This document shows, piece after piece, positions 8,623 to 17,769 of a stretch of 64,000 bases of DNA (the stretch's first letter is position 1; each line of letters opens with the position of its first letter). The DNA lies in the NCBI GenBank assembly GCA_004299305.1, contig SCPZ01000125.1:16378-80377 (forward strand), written 5' to 3'. Both the position numbers and the translations under genes were made by a program. Below the pieces are notes generated by a model. The model saw nothing but the letters and a program-made list of their open reading frames with translations, was not told the DNA's origin and made no database searches. The stretch comes from Methylobacter sp. GTDB lineage: Bacteria; Pseudomonadota; Gammaproteobacteria; Methylococcales; Methylomonadaceae.

Positions 8623-11598
8623 ATGCCACTCGACACAGTCCCCCTGCCTCCCCGACCAAAGCGAGTAAGCCGCGGCAGAATCCTGGCCGTCGTCCTGATC
8701 TACGCCATGTTCGCCGCCGGATGGATATTACTGTCCGACAAGTTGGTACAGATTCTTTTCACTAACCCGGAGCAGATCATCCTGGTCAGTATGGTCAAGG
8801 GCTGGCTGTTCGTCGCCGCCACCTCATTGCTGCTCTACGGACTGATACAGCGCATGATAGACGTCGATACCGAGCCTACAACCAGCCCGGCAGATGTCCG
8901 ACAACCGGCTTGGCCTTTTGTATTGCTGATGGTAACCGTCATTATCTGTACCGTCCCCCCTATCATTAATATTTTCACAGACCGGAAAAAAGAACAGATA
9001 ACTCGCCTACAAACCATTGCAGAGCTGAAAAGTCGACAGATTGCCGACTGGCTTAGCGAGAGGCAACACGATGCGGACCTCATCCAGAGCAGCGATTTTC
9101 TTGCCGAGCAGTACCGCGACTGGCAGAAATCGAGTGATCTACATAACCCTGAACGCCTGCAAATACGGCTAGAACAATTACTCAAAAACCAGGAAGCCGA
9201 CGCTGTCATACTGCTAAATCCAAGAGCGGAGAAACTGTGGGAAAGCAATGAAACGCCACCTACCCTCGCCCCGCCACTGCAAGCTGCTGCACAATTCGCC
9301 ACAACGACCCATCAGGTACAGCGAGTCGGCCCGTATCGCGATACAAACGGCAACGCAAGCCTGGATTTTATCGTTCCACTGACGGCCATACCCGGTCCAG
9401 CCCCGCTGGTCATTCTGCACATTGACCTGTCCGCCCGCTTGTCCACCCTGTTGCAAAACTGGCCGGAACCCAATGTCGGCAGCGAGATCCTGCTGTTTCG
9501 GCTTGATGGCGATAAAATACTCTTGCTTAACAAACTGCAACACCCGCAACAGACCGGCCTATCAGTAACCACGGAACAACTACTCACCAGCCAAGCCTTG
9601 CGCAACGCAGCTTTGCCGGGTAAGCCGGTAACAGGCGTGGATTACCGAGGCATCCCCGTCATCGGCGTAGTTCATGCTATCGTCGGCGCCGACTGGTTAC
9701 TGGTGGCCAAGCTGGATCAATCCGAGCTTTATGCCAACGCAATAGGGGAAGCCGCGTGGATCGGTTTAGTCGGCATACTGGCCCTGTTTATAACCGGCAC
9801 CGGGTTTTATTTGATGCGACAGACCCAGCAATTAGCCCTGTCTCAAGCCGTGCAGCAATCCCAGGCGGAACGCCTAAGCGCACTGAACCTGCTTGCCACC
9901 ATCGCAGACAGTTCGGATGACGCCATTTTCGCCAAGGACCTGGACGGTCGCTACATCCTGTTCAATCGGGCTGCCGGCCTGTTCGTCGGCAAATCGGTCG
10001 AAGAGATGCTGGGCCGCGATGACCGGGACATTTTCCCCTCCCAACAGGCCGATATGCTGATGGCTTTCGGTCGCAGGGTGATCGCCGAAAACCGCATAAT
10101 TAGCCAAGAAGAATCGCTTGACACATTGCAAGGCGAACGCGTTTTCCTCGCCACCAAGGGACCTCTGTACGACGGCGAAGGCAAGACCATCGGCATCTTC
10201 GGTATTTCCCGAGACATTACCGAGCGTAAACAGGCCGAGGCGGCCTTGCACGCGAGCGAACTAAGTTACCGCTCGTTGTTCGAGAACATGATGAACAGCG
10301 TCGTCCATGCCCGTATCATCTTTCAAGGCGAGACCCCTACAGACCTGGAATACATCTCGGCCAACCCGGCCTTCGCCACCGTCACCGGCATTACTGAACC
10401 GGTGATAGGACGCAGGGTCAGCGAAATCATCCCCGGTTATTGCGAGAACAACCCGGAATCAATCAAGGTCTTCTGGCGAGTCGCCACAACCGGCGTATCG
10501 ACTCGTTGGGAACATTATCTGCGCGAACTCAATCGTTGGTTCTCGTTCATGATCTACTCTCCCTGCTACGGCGAGGTTATTATCGTAACCGAGAACATCA
10601 CCGAGCGTAAGCAAGCCGAACTGGCGCTACGCGACAGCGAAGGCCGGTTTCGCGCCTTAGTGGAACAGTCCTTGGCCGGAATTTACATTATCCAGGATGG
10701 CCGCTTCCGCTATGTCAATCCCGGTTTCGCAGCCATTTTCGGTTACGACTCGCCGGAGGCGCTGATCGACAGCGTGCCTGTTACCGACCTGGTTAGACCG
10801 GAAGAACGCGAGCGGGTGGCGGAAAATGTGCGGCAACGGATCGACGGCGAGGTTGCCGCCATGCATTACATTGTTGCCTGTCTGCGCCGCGACGGCAGTC
10901 GTATCGACGTTGAGGCGCATGGACGCGCCTTCGATTATCAGGGCCGTCCGGCTGTTATCGGCTTTATTATCAACATTAGCGAACGCAAGACGGCCGAAGC
11001 CCTGCTTCGGGTCAGCGAAGAACGCCTCCAATTGGCCCTTGATGCTACCCGCGACGGCCTTTGGGACTTGGATTTACGTAGCGGACTGGCCTACCTGACG
11101 CCGCATTACTACGAAATAACCGGCTATCGGCCCGACCAAGTCACGCCGGACGCGGAGTTTCTCAAACGCACGGTGCATCCTGATGACCTCGCCCAGGTGC
11201 TGGAAACGATGAAAGCACACCTGCAAGGCAAAACTCCGAGTTGCGAGTTCGACTATCGCCTAATGACCCCTTCCGGGGAGATCAAGTGGATACGGGGTCG
11301 GGGCCGGGTGGTCGAGCGCGATGCAACGGGAACCGCTCTCAGGATGGTCGGCACTATCACGGACATTAGTGCGCACAAGGATGCCGAGGAAACCCTACAC
11401 AAGCAGACCCAGGAACTGGCCCAGCGCAATGAGGAGCTTGAGCGCTTCAACCGCGCCACAGTGGGCCGCGAGCTGGACATGATTGCCTTGAAACAACAGG
11501 TCAACGAGCTCTCCCGCCAACTGGGACAGGAACCGGTCTATCCGTTGGCATTTCTCAACGCCCAGTCGCCACAACAAAAAAAGGAGGGGAGCCAATGA
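8623..11598 (+). CDS. Membrane-bound multi-PAS sensor without a kinase domain
   Basis: A 991-residue sensor. Three hydrophobic segments lie near residues 20-36, 53-75 and 97-118, then an extracytoplasmic region to about 377, a fourth segment near 378-398, and four PAS modules at roughly 425-540, 548-665, 673-790 and 795-925. ITERKQAE-type linkers mark the PAS ends. The protein ends with a coiled coil, LERFNRATVGRELDMIALKQ, resembling the helix that precedes HisKA in other sensors, but it has no phospho-His box and no HATPase. It therefore cannot autophosphorylate and must signal through a partner, probably the hybrid kinase encoded downstream. Its stop overlaps the next small gene by four bases (ATGA). 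Confidence 0.9.
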   Translation: MPLDTVPLPPRPKRVSRGRILAVVLIYAMFAAGWILLSDKLVQILFTNPEQIILVSMVKGWLFVAATSLLLYGLIQRMIDVDTEPTTSPADVRQPAWPFVLLMVTVIICTVPPIINIFTDRKKEQITRLQTIAELKSRQIADWLSERQHDADLIQSSDFLAEQYRDWQKSSDLHNPERLQIRLEQLLKNQEADAVILLNPRAEKLWESNETPPTLAPPLQAAAQFATTTHQVQRVGPYRDTNGNASLDFIVPLTAIPGPAPLVILHIDLSARLSTLLQNWPEPNVGSEILLFRLDGDKILLLNKLQHPQQTGLSVTTEQLLTSQALRNAALPGKPVTGVDYRGIPVIGVVHAIVGADWLLVAKLDQSELYANAIGEAAWIGLVGILALFITGTGFYLMRQTQQLALSQAVQQSQAERLSALNLLATIADSSDDAIFAKDLDGRYILFNRAAGLFVGKSVEEMLGRDDRDIFPSQQADMLMAFGRRVIAENRIISQEESLDTLQGERVFLATKGPLYDGEGKTIGIFGISRDITERKQAEAALHASELSYRSLFENMMNSVVHARIIFQGETPTDLEYISANPAFATVTGITEPVIGRRVSEIIPGYCENNPESIKVFWRVATTGVSTRWEHYLRELNRWFSFMIYSPCYGEVIIVTENITERKQAELALRDSEGRFRALVEQSLAGIYIIQDGRFRYVNPGFAAIFGYDSPEALIDSVPVTDLVRPEERERVAENVRQRIDGEVAAMHYIVACLRRDGSRIDVEAHGRAFDYQGRPAVIGFIINISERKTAEALLRVSEERLQLALDATRDGLWDLDLRSGLAYLTPHYYEITGYRPDQVTPDAEFLKRTVHPDDLAQVLETMKAHLQGKTPSCEFDYRLMTPSGEIKWIRGRGRVVERDATGTALRMVGTITDISAHKDAEETLHKQTQELAQRNEELERFNRATVGRELDMIALKQQVNELSRQLGQEPVYPLAFLNAQSPQQKKEGSQ

Positions 11599-11885
11599 TC
11601 CTGCGCTTAATCCTGTCTATCCTGCTGCCGTTTATGGCGCTGGGACTGCAATGGATACTGTGGCCTTGGATTGCGCCCTTCGTCCGGTTTTTCTTTATTC
11701 CTCCCCAGCTGAGCTGGACGCTGGACAACCCGGCCAATCTCCACTCGGTAGGCATGTTCCTGGTTATGGGCTATCTGTTTAGCGAAACTCAGGATCGTTT
11801 GCGATTAGCGCAACGGAACAGCGAAACAGCATTAGCAAAAACCAGTTCTGTGCTAATGTCAGTCACGAGCTATGCACGCCACTGA
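11595..11885 (+). CDS. Small two-helix membrane protein, likely sensor N-terminal fragment
   Basis: A 96-residue protein with hydrophobic segments at about residues 3-36 and 51-62, followed by the charged helix SETQDRLRLAQRNSETALAK. The opening RLILSILLPFMALGLQWILW resembles the N-terminal membrane part of many proteobacterial sensor kinases, so it is probably a detached or truncated sensor input module, not a functional kinase. It is translationally coupled to the PAS sensor (ATGA overlap) and ends 15 bp before the hybrid kinase, so the three were probably read together. Function unknown. Confidence 0.6.
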   Translation: MILRLILSILLPFMALGLQWILWPWIAPFVRFFFIPPQLSWTLDNPANLHSVGMFLVMGYLFSETQDRLRLAQRNSETALAKTSSVLMSVTSYARH

Positions 11886-11900
11886 AACGATAAAACCACC

Positions 11901-14900
11901 ATGGGCAGCCCATTAAAATTCCTCGTCATCGAAGACATCCCCGCCGACTTCCTGTTACTGGAAAAGCACTTGCACCAGCATGGCCTGAATGCCGAGTGCC
12001 GACAAGTCAGCAGCAATGCGGAGCTGGATGCCGCGTTGCAGAACGCATGGGATGTAGTGCTCTCGAATTACATCGTGCCGGGCATGGAATTCCACGCCAC
12101 CCTGCAACATATCTGGGCGCATCGTCCCGGCCTGCCGGTCATCCTGGTATCCGGCAGCATAGACGAGAAAACGGCGGTGGAACTGTTGCGTCTGGGCATA
12201 AGCGATTTCGTCCTCAAAGATAACCTTACCTGGCTGCTGCCGGCCATCCAGCGCACACTGAATGAAAGCAACGAGCGTCGCGCCCGCCAAGCCGCCGAAA
12301 CGGCGTTGCGTGAAAGTCAAGCCACCGCTCTCGAAGAGCAACGCCAAGCCCGGCTGGCGGCGCTAAACCTGATGGAAGACGCCATCGCCGCCCGCGTCCG
12401 CGCCGAAGCTGCGCATGTAGCATTGCAGGAGTCGGAAGCCAAATACCGCCTACTGGCCGACAACGCTGCCGATTGCATCTTCTGGCTCGGCACGGACGGA
12501 TGCTTTAAATACATCTCGCCTGCCTGCGAGTACATCTTCGACCACACCTCCGAAGAATTCCTGGCCAATTCCGGGTTATTGCTCGACATCATCCACCCTG
12601 ACGACCGGGCTGCCTATCGGCAACATATTGCAAATAACACCTATACCAATAGGGTCGAACTGGAAATGCGCATCGTACACAAGGATGGAAGCCTGCATTG
12701 GATAGGTCATCATTGTAAACCCATCTACGACGAGAACGGCGTAGACTTAGGCCTACACGCCGTAAACAGCGATATCACCGCGCGCAAACAGGCCGAGGAG
12801 CAGCTGCGCAAGCTCGCCTTGGCGGTGGAACAAAGTCCTGAGAGTATCGTCATCACCAATCTGGATGCAAAAATCGAATACGTGAACGGGGCCTTCCTGC
12901 GCAATAGCGGTTACAGCCGTGAAGAAGTCATCGGCCAAAACCCGCGCATGCTCCATTCCGGCAAGATGACTCAGGAAAATTATGCCGCACTCTGGAATAC
13001 CCTTAGCCAAGGCCAAACGTGGAAAGGCGAGTTTTTCAACCGACGCAAAAACGGCAGCGAATATGTGGAATTCGCCATCATTACCCCCATCCGTCAGCCT
13101 GACGGACGCATCACTCATTATGTAGCCGTAAAGGAAGACATCACCGAGAAAAAACTCATAGCTAATGAACTGGATAGTCACCGCCATCATCTGGAAGAAC
13201 TGGTGGCGAGTCGAACGGCGGAACTGGAGTCGGCCCGAGCTATGGCTGATGCCGCTAATCAGTCTAAGAGTTCTTTCCTGGCTAACATGAGCCACGAAAT
13301 TCGCACACCGATGAATGCCATCATCGGCTTGACCTATCTGTTGCGTCAACACACATCGCTGTCCGAACAAAATCTACGACTGGACAAAATCGATGCCGCA
13401 GCGCAGCATCTACTATCTATCATCAACGATATTCTGGATCTGTCGAAAATTGAGGCTGGTCGCATGGAACTGGAACAAACCGATTTCTCCCTGGATGAGA
13501 TACTGAACCACATCAGCTCATTGATTGCCGAGCAGTCCACAGCCAAAGGGCTGAGTATTGAAGTAAATAACGCTAACGTACCCCAGTGGTTGCGCGGCGA
13601 CCCGACACGACTGCGTCAGGCCTTACTCAACTATGCCGGCAACGCCGTCAAGTTCACCGAGCGCGGCACTATTTCATTGCGCGCCGGGTTACTGGAGGAA
13701 AGCGACCAAGGATTGCTGGTGCGTTTTGAGGTCAAAGATAGCGGAATCGGTATCGCAAAAGAGAATCTGCCGACGCTGTTTGAAGCATTCGCCCAAGCCG
13801 ATGTTTCGACTACCCGTAAATACGGCGGCACCGGACTGGGGCTGGCTATCACCCAGCACTTGGCGAACATGATGGGCGGCGAAACCGGAGTGGAAAGCAC
13901 TCTGGGCCAAGGCAGCAGCTTTTGGTTTACCGCCAGGCTCCAGCGGGGGCATGGCGTAATGCCTGCCGAATCCAGGCAAAAGTCTGAAGATGCCGAGCTC
14001 ATGCTGCGCCAAAATTATGCAGGCGCTCGCCTGCTGCTGGCCGAGGATAACCCCATCAACCGGGAAGTCGCGCTGGAATTGCTGCACGGGGTCGGTCTGT
14101 CGGTGGACACGGCGGAAAACGGTCGCATCGCCTTGGATAAACTCCGCGCGAATAATTACGCTCTGGTGCTGATGGATGTGCAGATGCCTGAACTGGATGG
14201 CTTGGCCGTAACCAGGGCAATTCGCGCCGAGCCCGGCTATGCACTCTTGCCTATCTTGGCCATGACTGCCAACGCCTTTGATGAAGACAGGCGGGCCTGC
14301 CTGGGGTCCGGCATGAACGATTTTGTCACCAAACCCGCAATTCCTGAGGTGCTTTACGCCACGTTGCTGCATTGGCTGTCGTATTCTAAACAGAACCATC
14401 CGGCATCGAATTTGGCGGCCCGTCCTGTTGCAGGCGTAATGCCAACGCCTATCTCAAACAGTAGCATTGCCAACCGACTGGCAAACATCCCCGGACTGAA
14501 TGCCGCACCCGGCCTAGCCCTAGTCAGGGGAGACACCACAAAATATCAATACCTTCTACACCTGTTCGCCAACTCCCACAGCGAAGACATGAAACATGTA
14601 CAGGAACGACTGGCCGACGGCGATATACAACAAGCAAAATACCTGGCACATAGCCTAAAAGGCTCCGCCGCTACTCTTGGCGCACTCGAGGTTTCGGACT
14701 TAGCGACCAAACTGGACACGGCCTTACGCCAAAACGCTACGCTTGCCGAATGCACGGCACTAGCCCGGCAGTGTGATGACAAGTTGACGCAACTGGTTCA
14801 GGCAATCCTGAGCTTACCCGAAGAGTCTGCGCTGGTTGAAGACACTGGCGACAACATTGATCAGGAACATATCAATCGAATTCTGATGGAATTGAACAAC

Positions 14901-15083
14901 CTGCTTACTGAAAACAACGCTTCCGCCAACCGATTAGCCCGAAAATCCGCCGGTCTGCTACGCGCAAAGCTGGGCGGTCGCTATGCCGACTTTGCCCGCC
15001 AGATTGAGGTATTCGACTACGAAAGCGCACTGAAAATACTACGGGAAATAAGCGAGCCAGCTGGAAACATACGCAAGGCTTAA
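11901..15083 (+). CDS. Hybrid sensor histidine kinase (REC-PAS-PAS-HisKA-HATPase-REC-HPt)
   Basis: A soluble 1060-residue multistep phosphorelay kinase with no membrane segment. Order: an N-terminal receiver (1-125), two PAS domains (about 180-295 and 300-415), HisKA with phospho-acceptor His465 in NMSHEIRTPMNAI, an HATPase with NYAGNAVKFT (N box), DSGIGI, and GGTGLGLAI, a second receiver with Asp759 in LMDVQMPELDG and a Lys in VTKP, an HPt domain with His917 in LAHSLKGSAATLG, and a C-terminal helical tail of about 90 residues. In the first receiver the position expected for the phospho-acceptor Asp is Asn56 (VVLSNYIVPGM), so it probably works as an unphosphorylated interaction module. The HPt output may feed the HD-GYP regulator upstream, linking these PAS inputs to c-di-GMP; that pairing is inferred from adjacency. 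Confidence 0.95.
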   Translation: MGSPLKFLVIEDIPADFLLLEKHLHQHGLNAECRQVSSNAELDAALQNAWDVVLSNYIVPGMEFHATLQHIWAHRPGLPVILVSGSIDEKTAVELLRLGISDFVLKDNLTWLLPAIQRTLNESNERRARQAAETALRESQATALEEQRQARLAALNLMEDAIAARVRAEAAHVALQESEAKYRLLADNAADCIFWLGTDGCFKYISPACEYIFDHTSEEFLANSGLLLDIIHPDDRAAYRQHIANNTYTNRVELEMRIVHKDGSLHWIGHHCKPIYDENGVDLGLHAVNSDITARKQAEEQLRKLALAVEQSPESIVITNLDAKIEYVNGAFLRNSGYSREEVIGQNPRMLHSGKMTQENYAALWNTLSQGQTWKGEFFNRRKNGSEYVEFAIITPIRQPDGRITHYVAVKEDITEKKLIANELDSHRHHLEELVASRTAELESARAMADAANQSKSSFLANMSHEIRTPMNAIIGLTYLLRQHTSLSEQNLRLDKIDAAAQHLLSIINDILDLSKIEAGRMELEQTDFSLDEILNHISSLIAEQSTAKGLSIEVNNANVPQWLRGDPTRLRQALLNYAGNAVKFTERGTISLRAGLLEESDQGLLVRFEVKDSGIGIAKENLPTLFEAFAQADVSTTRKYGGTGLGLAITQHLANMMGGETGVESTLGQGSSFWFTARLQRGHGVMPAESRQKSEDAELMLRQNYAGARLLLAEDNPINREVALELLHGVGLSVDTAENGRIALDKLRANNYALVLMDVQMPELDGLAVTRAIRAEPGYALLPILAMTANAFDEDRRACLGSGMNDFVTKPAIPEVLYATLLHWLSYSKQNHPASNLAARPVAGVMPTPISNSSIANRLANIPGLNAAPGLALVRGDTTKYQYLLHLFANSHSEDMKHVQERLADGDIQQAKYLAHSLKGSAATLGALEVSDLATKLDTALRQNATLAECTALARQCDDKLTQLVQAILSLPEESALVEDTGDNIDQEHINRILMELNNLLTENNASANRLARKSAGLLRAKLGGRYADFARQIEVFDYESALKILREISEPAGNIRKA

Positions 15084-15372
15084 TCGTCCGTCCTTAAATT
15101 GATAGTCCCTTTTTCATGGATGAAAAGTAATTCTTTTGCTGTATATAACATCGGGACATAATACAGCTCATAAAGCGCTGTAATGACGACAACCGACATT
15201 ACACACGCCTTTATCATTCTATTGATATTAAGGATGGAATATCAGTTGCAACGACCGGTTTTTCATCAAAAAACGAATTCCGTTGTTTCTTGCTTATGGA
15301 ATCTGCTTTGCCCACATGAATATAGGCAAGAGATGTGAGCAAGAGCGGAAGCTTTGCCTTTAGGAGGTCAAA
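15084..15372. other. Intergenic region with a repeat copy ahead of the DUF6494 gene
   Basis: No coding sequence recognised. The segment 15305-15357 (TTTGCCCACATGAATATAGG, then AGCGGAAGCTTTG) resembles 5577-5617 inside the MITE-like element. AGGAGG at 15362-15367 is the ribosome binding site for the following gene. Confidence 0.5.
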
Positions 15373-15579
15373 ATGAATGAAGACACATTAAATATCGAAA
15401 TCAGGAAATTTCTCAAAAATGTCGGCATCACCTCACAACGTGAGATCGAACATGCGGTTTTCAAAGCCATTGAAACCGGCAAGTTGAACGGTTCTGAGAC
15501 CATAGAGATTAAAATGACTCTGGACGCGCCTGCGATTGGTATCAGCCATTGCATTGAGGGAAAAATAGCACTTGAATAA
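15373..15579 (+). CDS. DUF6494 family small protein
   Basis: A 68-residue cytoplasmic protein with a perfect AGGAGG ribosome binding site 5 bases before the ATG. The pattern N-x-x-IRKFLKNVGITSQREIE, then GKLNGSETIEIKM and a C-terminal EGKIALE, matches my recollection of the DUF6494 family, found mainly in Proteobacteria as a single short domain of unknown function. No signal peptide or membrane segment. A stable hairpin follows it. Confidence 0.75.
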   Translation: MNEDTLNIEIRKFLKNVGITSQREIEHAVFKAIETGKLNGSETIEIKMTLDAPAIGISHCIEGKIALE

Positions 15580-15593
15580 ATAGCTTCAAAGAA

Positions 15594-15621
15594 GTTGTAG
15601 GGCGACCGACCGCCCTACAAC
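15594..15621. repeat. Perfect 11-bp hairpin between two small genes
   Basis: GTTGTAGGGCG (15594-15604) and CGCCCTACAAC (15611-15621) form a perfect stem with a 6-nt loop. No T-run follows, so it is more likely an intergenic REP-type palindrome or mRNA-stabilising structure than a classical terminator. Confidence 0.7.
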
Positions 15622-15647
15622 GCCATAACAGACAGAGGACAAAAACC

Positions 15648-16136
15648 ATGAATAAGCACTTGAAATTAGTCAGGGAATTTAACGAGACACTGTCATTTCC
15701 ACAAGCGGCACATGGGGCAGATGTGCATTTATCCGATATGGATATTGTTATGCATCAAGCATTGCTCATGGAGGAAGGCAGCACAGTATTAAAAGCGATT
15801 AAGGCAGGCGAAATGGTTCAAATATTAGCAGGCTTGGTTAATCTTGCTTATACAGCATTGGGCGCTATTGCCATGCGCGGAACTGATGTTACAGACCAGC
15901 CGGTAACATGGCGGCACGATGGATTTGTCGTATCCATCATGCGTATCCTGTCTGAGAAAATCCATAATTGCACGTCCGGCAGTACCGATGATTATTCGGA
16001 GGTTTATTGTTTGTGCGTACATTTAACAAGAAGTTTTATCAATGCGGATTTCGATAAAGCGTTACAAATGATCCATGAAGGTAAGCTGTCCAAGCCGGTT
16101 AAAGCGCCGGATTTGAGTGAGTGTCTTTATGAATAG
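15648..16136 (+). CDS. MazG/PRA-PH-like all-helical protein (tentative)
   Basis: A 162-residue soluble helical protein with AGAGGAC before the ATG. The opening VREFNETLSFPQ, the EE pair in QALLMEEGSTVLKAI, and EMVQILAGLVNLAYTALGAIAMRG resemble the MazG-like NTP pyrophosphohydrolase superfamily, in which a helix-borne E-E-x-x-E and a downstream D/N-rich helix bind Mg. The acidic residues are only partly conserved: the second motif has LVNLAY where D-x-x-Y/D is usual. I therefore treat a nucleotide-pyrophosphatase role as a suggestion only. It lies downstream of the DUF6494 gene with a hairpin in between. Confidence 0.45.
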   Translation: MNKHLKLVREFNETLSFPQAAHGADVHLSDMDIVMHQALLMEEGSTVLKAIKAGEMVQILAGLVNLAYTALGAIAMRGTDVTDQPVTWRHDGFVVSIMRILSEKIHNCTSGSTDDYSEVYCLCVHLTRSFINADFDKALQMIHEGKLSKPVKAPDLSECLYE

Positions 16137-16157
16137 CATCACATACCTATAACATAA

Positions 16158-16214
16158 CCCTAAAAAATCAGTTAGCACACGGATTTACACAGATAAACGC
16201 TGATAAAACATTCC
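16158..16214 (+). repeat. Copy of a dispersed ~55-bp intergenic repeat
   Basis: The segment carrying ATTTACACAGATAAACGCTG is nearly the same as the reverse complement of 55830-55884, including the flanking CCTAAAAAA and TAAAACATTC. Shorter relatives with CACGGATGACAC words occur at about 20380, 20715 and 60830-60912. Confidence 0.75.
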
Positions 16215-16239
16215 ATCCATGGCTCAACTGCATTTTCCA

Positions 16240-16289
16240 CTGGACAGATAACATCCCTTGAAGGGATGTTATCTGTAAAATCGTCCAGC
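16240..16289. repeat. Near-perfect long palindrome
   Basis: ACAGATAACATCCCTT (16244-16259) and its exact complement (16261-16276) are separated by a single base. An outer pair CTGGAC (16240-16245) / GTCCAG (16284-16289) brackets it. Such a cruciform-forming site may be a REP-like element or a binding site; no T-run follows directly. Confidence 0.7.
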
Positions 16290-16318
16290 TTTAAATTGGA
16301 AGCCTCAGGATAAACACT

Positions 16319-16342
16319 AAGCCGGGTAATACCGGCTTTTTT
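16319..16342 (+). terminator. Rho-independent terminator
   Basis: The AAGCCGG stem (16319-16325), a 6-nt loop and CCGGCTT (16332-16338) run into six T residues. It would end transcripts coming from the 15373-16136 genes. Confidence 0.8.
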
Positions 16343-16497
16343 GTAGCAAAAATTGGCCTATTCCGGTGAATCTATGTTCATCTTGGCAGGGAAAAAGCCG
16401 TCTATTCACTTTAAAAAACACCAACCAGCTTGTTTTATGTAAAGCTTTATGTAAAATCTTGGCACTTTGCTAGACACTTCTATAGAGGTCACTATCA

Positions 16498-16683
16498 ATG
16501 TCTGAACTTGACAGGATTTTTTACCAACATAATACTGAAACCGGCTTAATAGAATGGTTCTTTAGCGGGCGAACCGAAGAAGGTATTTACGGACCTTTTT
16601 TTGACCAAACAGAAGCCGTACAAGCGCTTGAAGCATTTATCAAATTCAACATTGAATTCTCAGATACAGGCGGTAGAAGCTAG
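16498..16683 (+). CDS. DUF6316-like small protein
   Basis: A 61-residue soluble protein with the compact pattern RIFYQHNTETGLIEWFFSGR, then EGIYGPFFDQTEAVQALEAFI. A Trp-Phe-Phe strand, a G-P-F turn and an amphipathic helix resemble the small DUF6316 family as I recall it. It starts at the ATG after AGAGGTCAC. No membrane segment. Function unknown. It is an isolated gene between a terminator and convergent rapZ. Confidence 0.6.
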   Translation: MSELDRIFYQHNTETGLIEWFFSGRTEEGIYGPFFDQTEAVQALEAFIKFNIEFSDTGGRS

Positions 16684-16835
16684 ACAACCGCTAACACTAT
16701 CCTATTGGCTGAAACGACGGTGACGGCATACAAGGCCAAGGTGAGCGGAAAGGGTTACACTTTGTTTTTTGCCAACAAACGCAATATAAACATAACGCCG
16801 GGGCGGTTAGCGGAAATGAATTTCCAACAATAAAC

Positions 16836-17693
16836 TTATTGCAATTCCCGATGGCGAACAATAACGTTTAAAAAAGGCCCTTTAAACTGTCTGGCGAGTG
16901 CGTCAACCAGATAAACCGAGCGATGCTGACCGCCGGTACATCCTATAGCCACGGTTAAATAGCTGCGCCCTTCCGCCTCAAATCGGGGAATCCAGCGTTC
17001 AAGAAACCCGGTGACATCTTTGAAAAGTTCAGCAACCAGTTCTTGTTCATTAAGAAAATCGATAACAGGTTGATCTTTACCGGTTAATCCGCGCAATTCA
17101 GGAATCCAATAGGGATTTGGCAAACTGCGGGCATCAAATACAAAATCGGCATCCAGCGGGACCCCATGCTTGAAACCAAACGACTGAAACTGCAAAGAAA
17201 TATGTCTAACATGCCTTTCGCCGATTCGCTCCCTGATCAGTTCACGCAACTGATGGTAATGGGTTCGACTGGTATCAATGATCACACTGGCATGTCTGGC
17301 AATCGGCGTTAACATTTCCTTTTCAATGGCTAACGCTTCTCTTAATGGTACATTTAAATCCGTCAACGGATGCCGCCTACGGGTTTCGCTATAACGCTTC
17401 AATAAGGTAGTCTCTTCAGCCTGCATGAAGATAATTTCGCAATCAATTTTTTTATTGCGTATTAGCGCCAGGCTGTCGGAAAAACTAATCAGGCTTTCGC
17501 TCTGGTTTCTGGCATCAATGCCTATCGCCGTTTTTGCATAGGTAAGCTTATCCACCAACATAACGTGGTTGATAAAATCTTCCAGCAAGGTCACGGGAAG
17601 ATTATCGATACAGTAATAACCGCAATCCTCCAACGTATCCAAAGCGATGCTTTTACCCGAACCGGAAAGACCACTGACGATTAATAGTTTCAT
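16836..17693 (-). CDS. rapZ: RNase adapter protein RapZ
   Basis: A 285-residue nucleotide-binding protein. The N-terminal kinase-like domain has Walker A GLSGSGKS (residues 8-15) and DNLPVTLLEDF. The C-terminal domain shows FGFKHGVPLDADFVFD, NPYWIPELR and GCTGGQHRSV, all diagnostic. In Escherichia coli RapZ presents the sRNA GlmZ to RNase E and so tunes GlmS (glucosamine-6-phosphate) synthesis; that wiring may differ here. It is last in the kds-lpt-rpoN-hpf cluster, where ptsN and npr, its usual neighbours, are absent. A start at ATG 17691-17693 gives the normal length. Confidence 0.96.
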   Translation of the reverse strand: MKLLIVSGLSGSGKSIALDTLEDCGYYCIDNLPVTLLEDFINHVMLVDKLTYAKTAIGIDARNQSESLISFSDSLALIRNKKIDCEIIFMQAEETTLLKRYSETRRRHPLTDLNVPLREALAIEKEMLTPIARHASVIIDTSRTHYHQLRELIRERIGERHVRHISLQFQSFGFKHGVPLDADFVFDARSLPNPYWIPELRGLTGKDQPVIDFLNEQELVAELFKDVTGFLERWIPRFEAEGRSYLTVAIGCTGGQHRSVYLVDALARQFKGPFLNVIVRHRELQ

Positions 17694-17699
17694 GAAATC

Positions 17700-17769
17700 A
17701 GGTTCAAGGTAAAAGGTTCAAGGTACATTTTTGAACCTTTCACCTTGCACCTTTCACCTTGCTCCTAAC
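17700..17769. repeat. Direct and inverted repeats between hpf and rapZ
   Basis: AAAGGTTCAA (17712-17721) and TTGAACCTTT (17731-17740) form a 10-bp hairpin. Beside it lie copies of the words CACCTT(G/T) and AAGGTGAAAGGT on the other strand. It is simple repetitive spacer DNA, possibly an mRNA-processing structure between hpf and rapZ. Confidence 0.55.

Noticed and set aside
8835..15083. Many minus-strand open frames across the PAS sensor and hybrid kinase
   Set aside because: They mirror strongly conserved PAS, HisKA and receiver sequence and lack ribosome binding sites.
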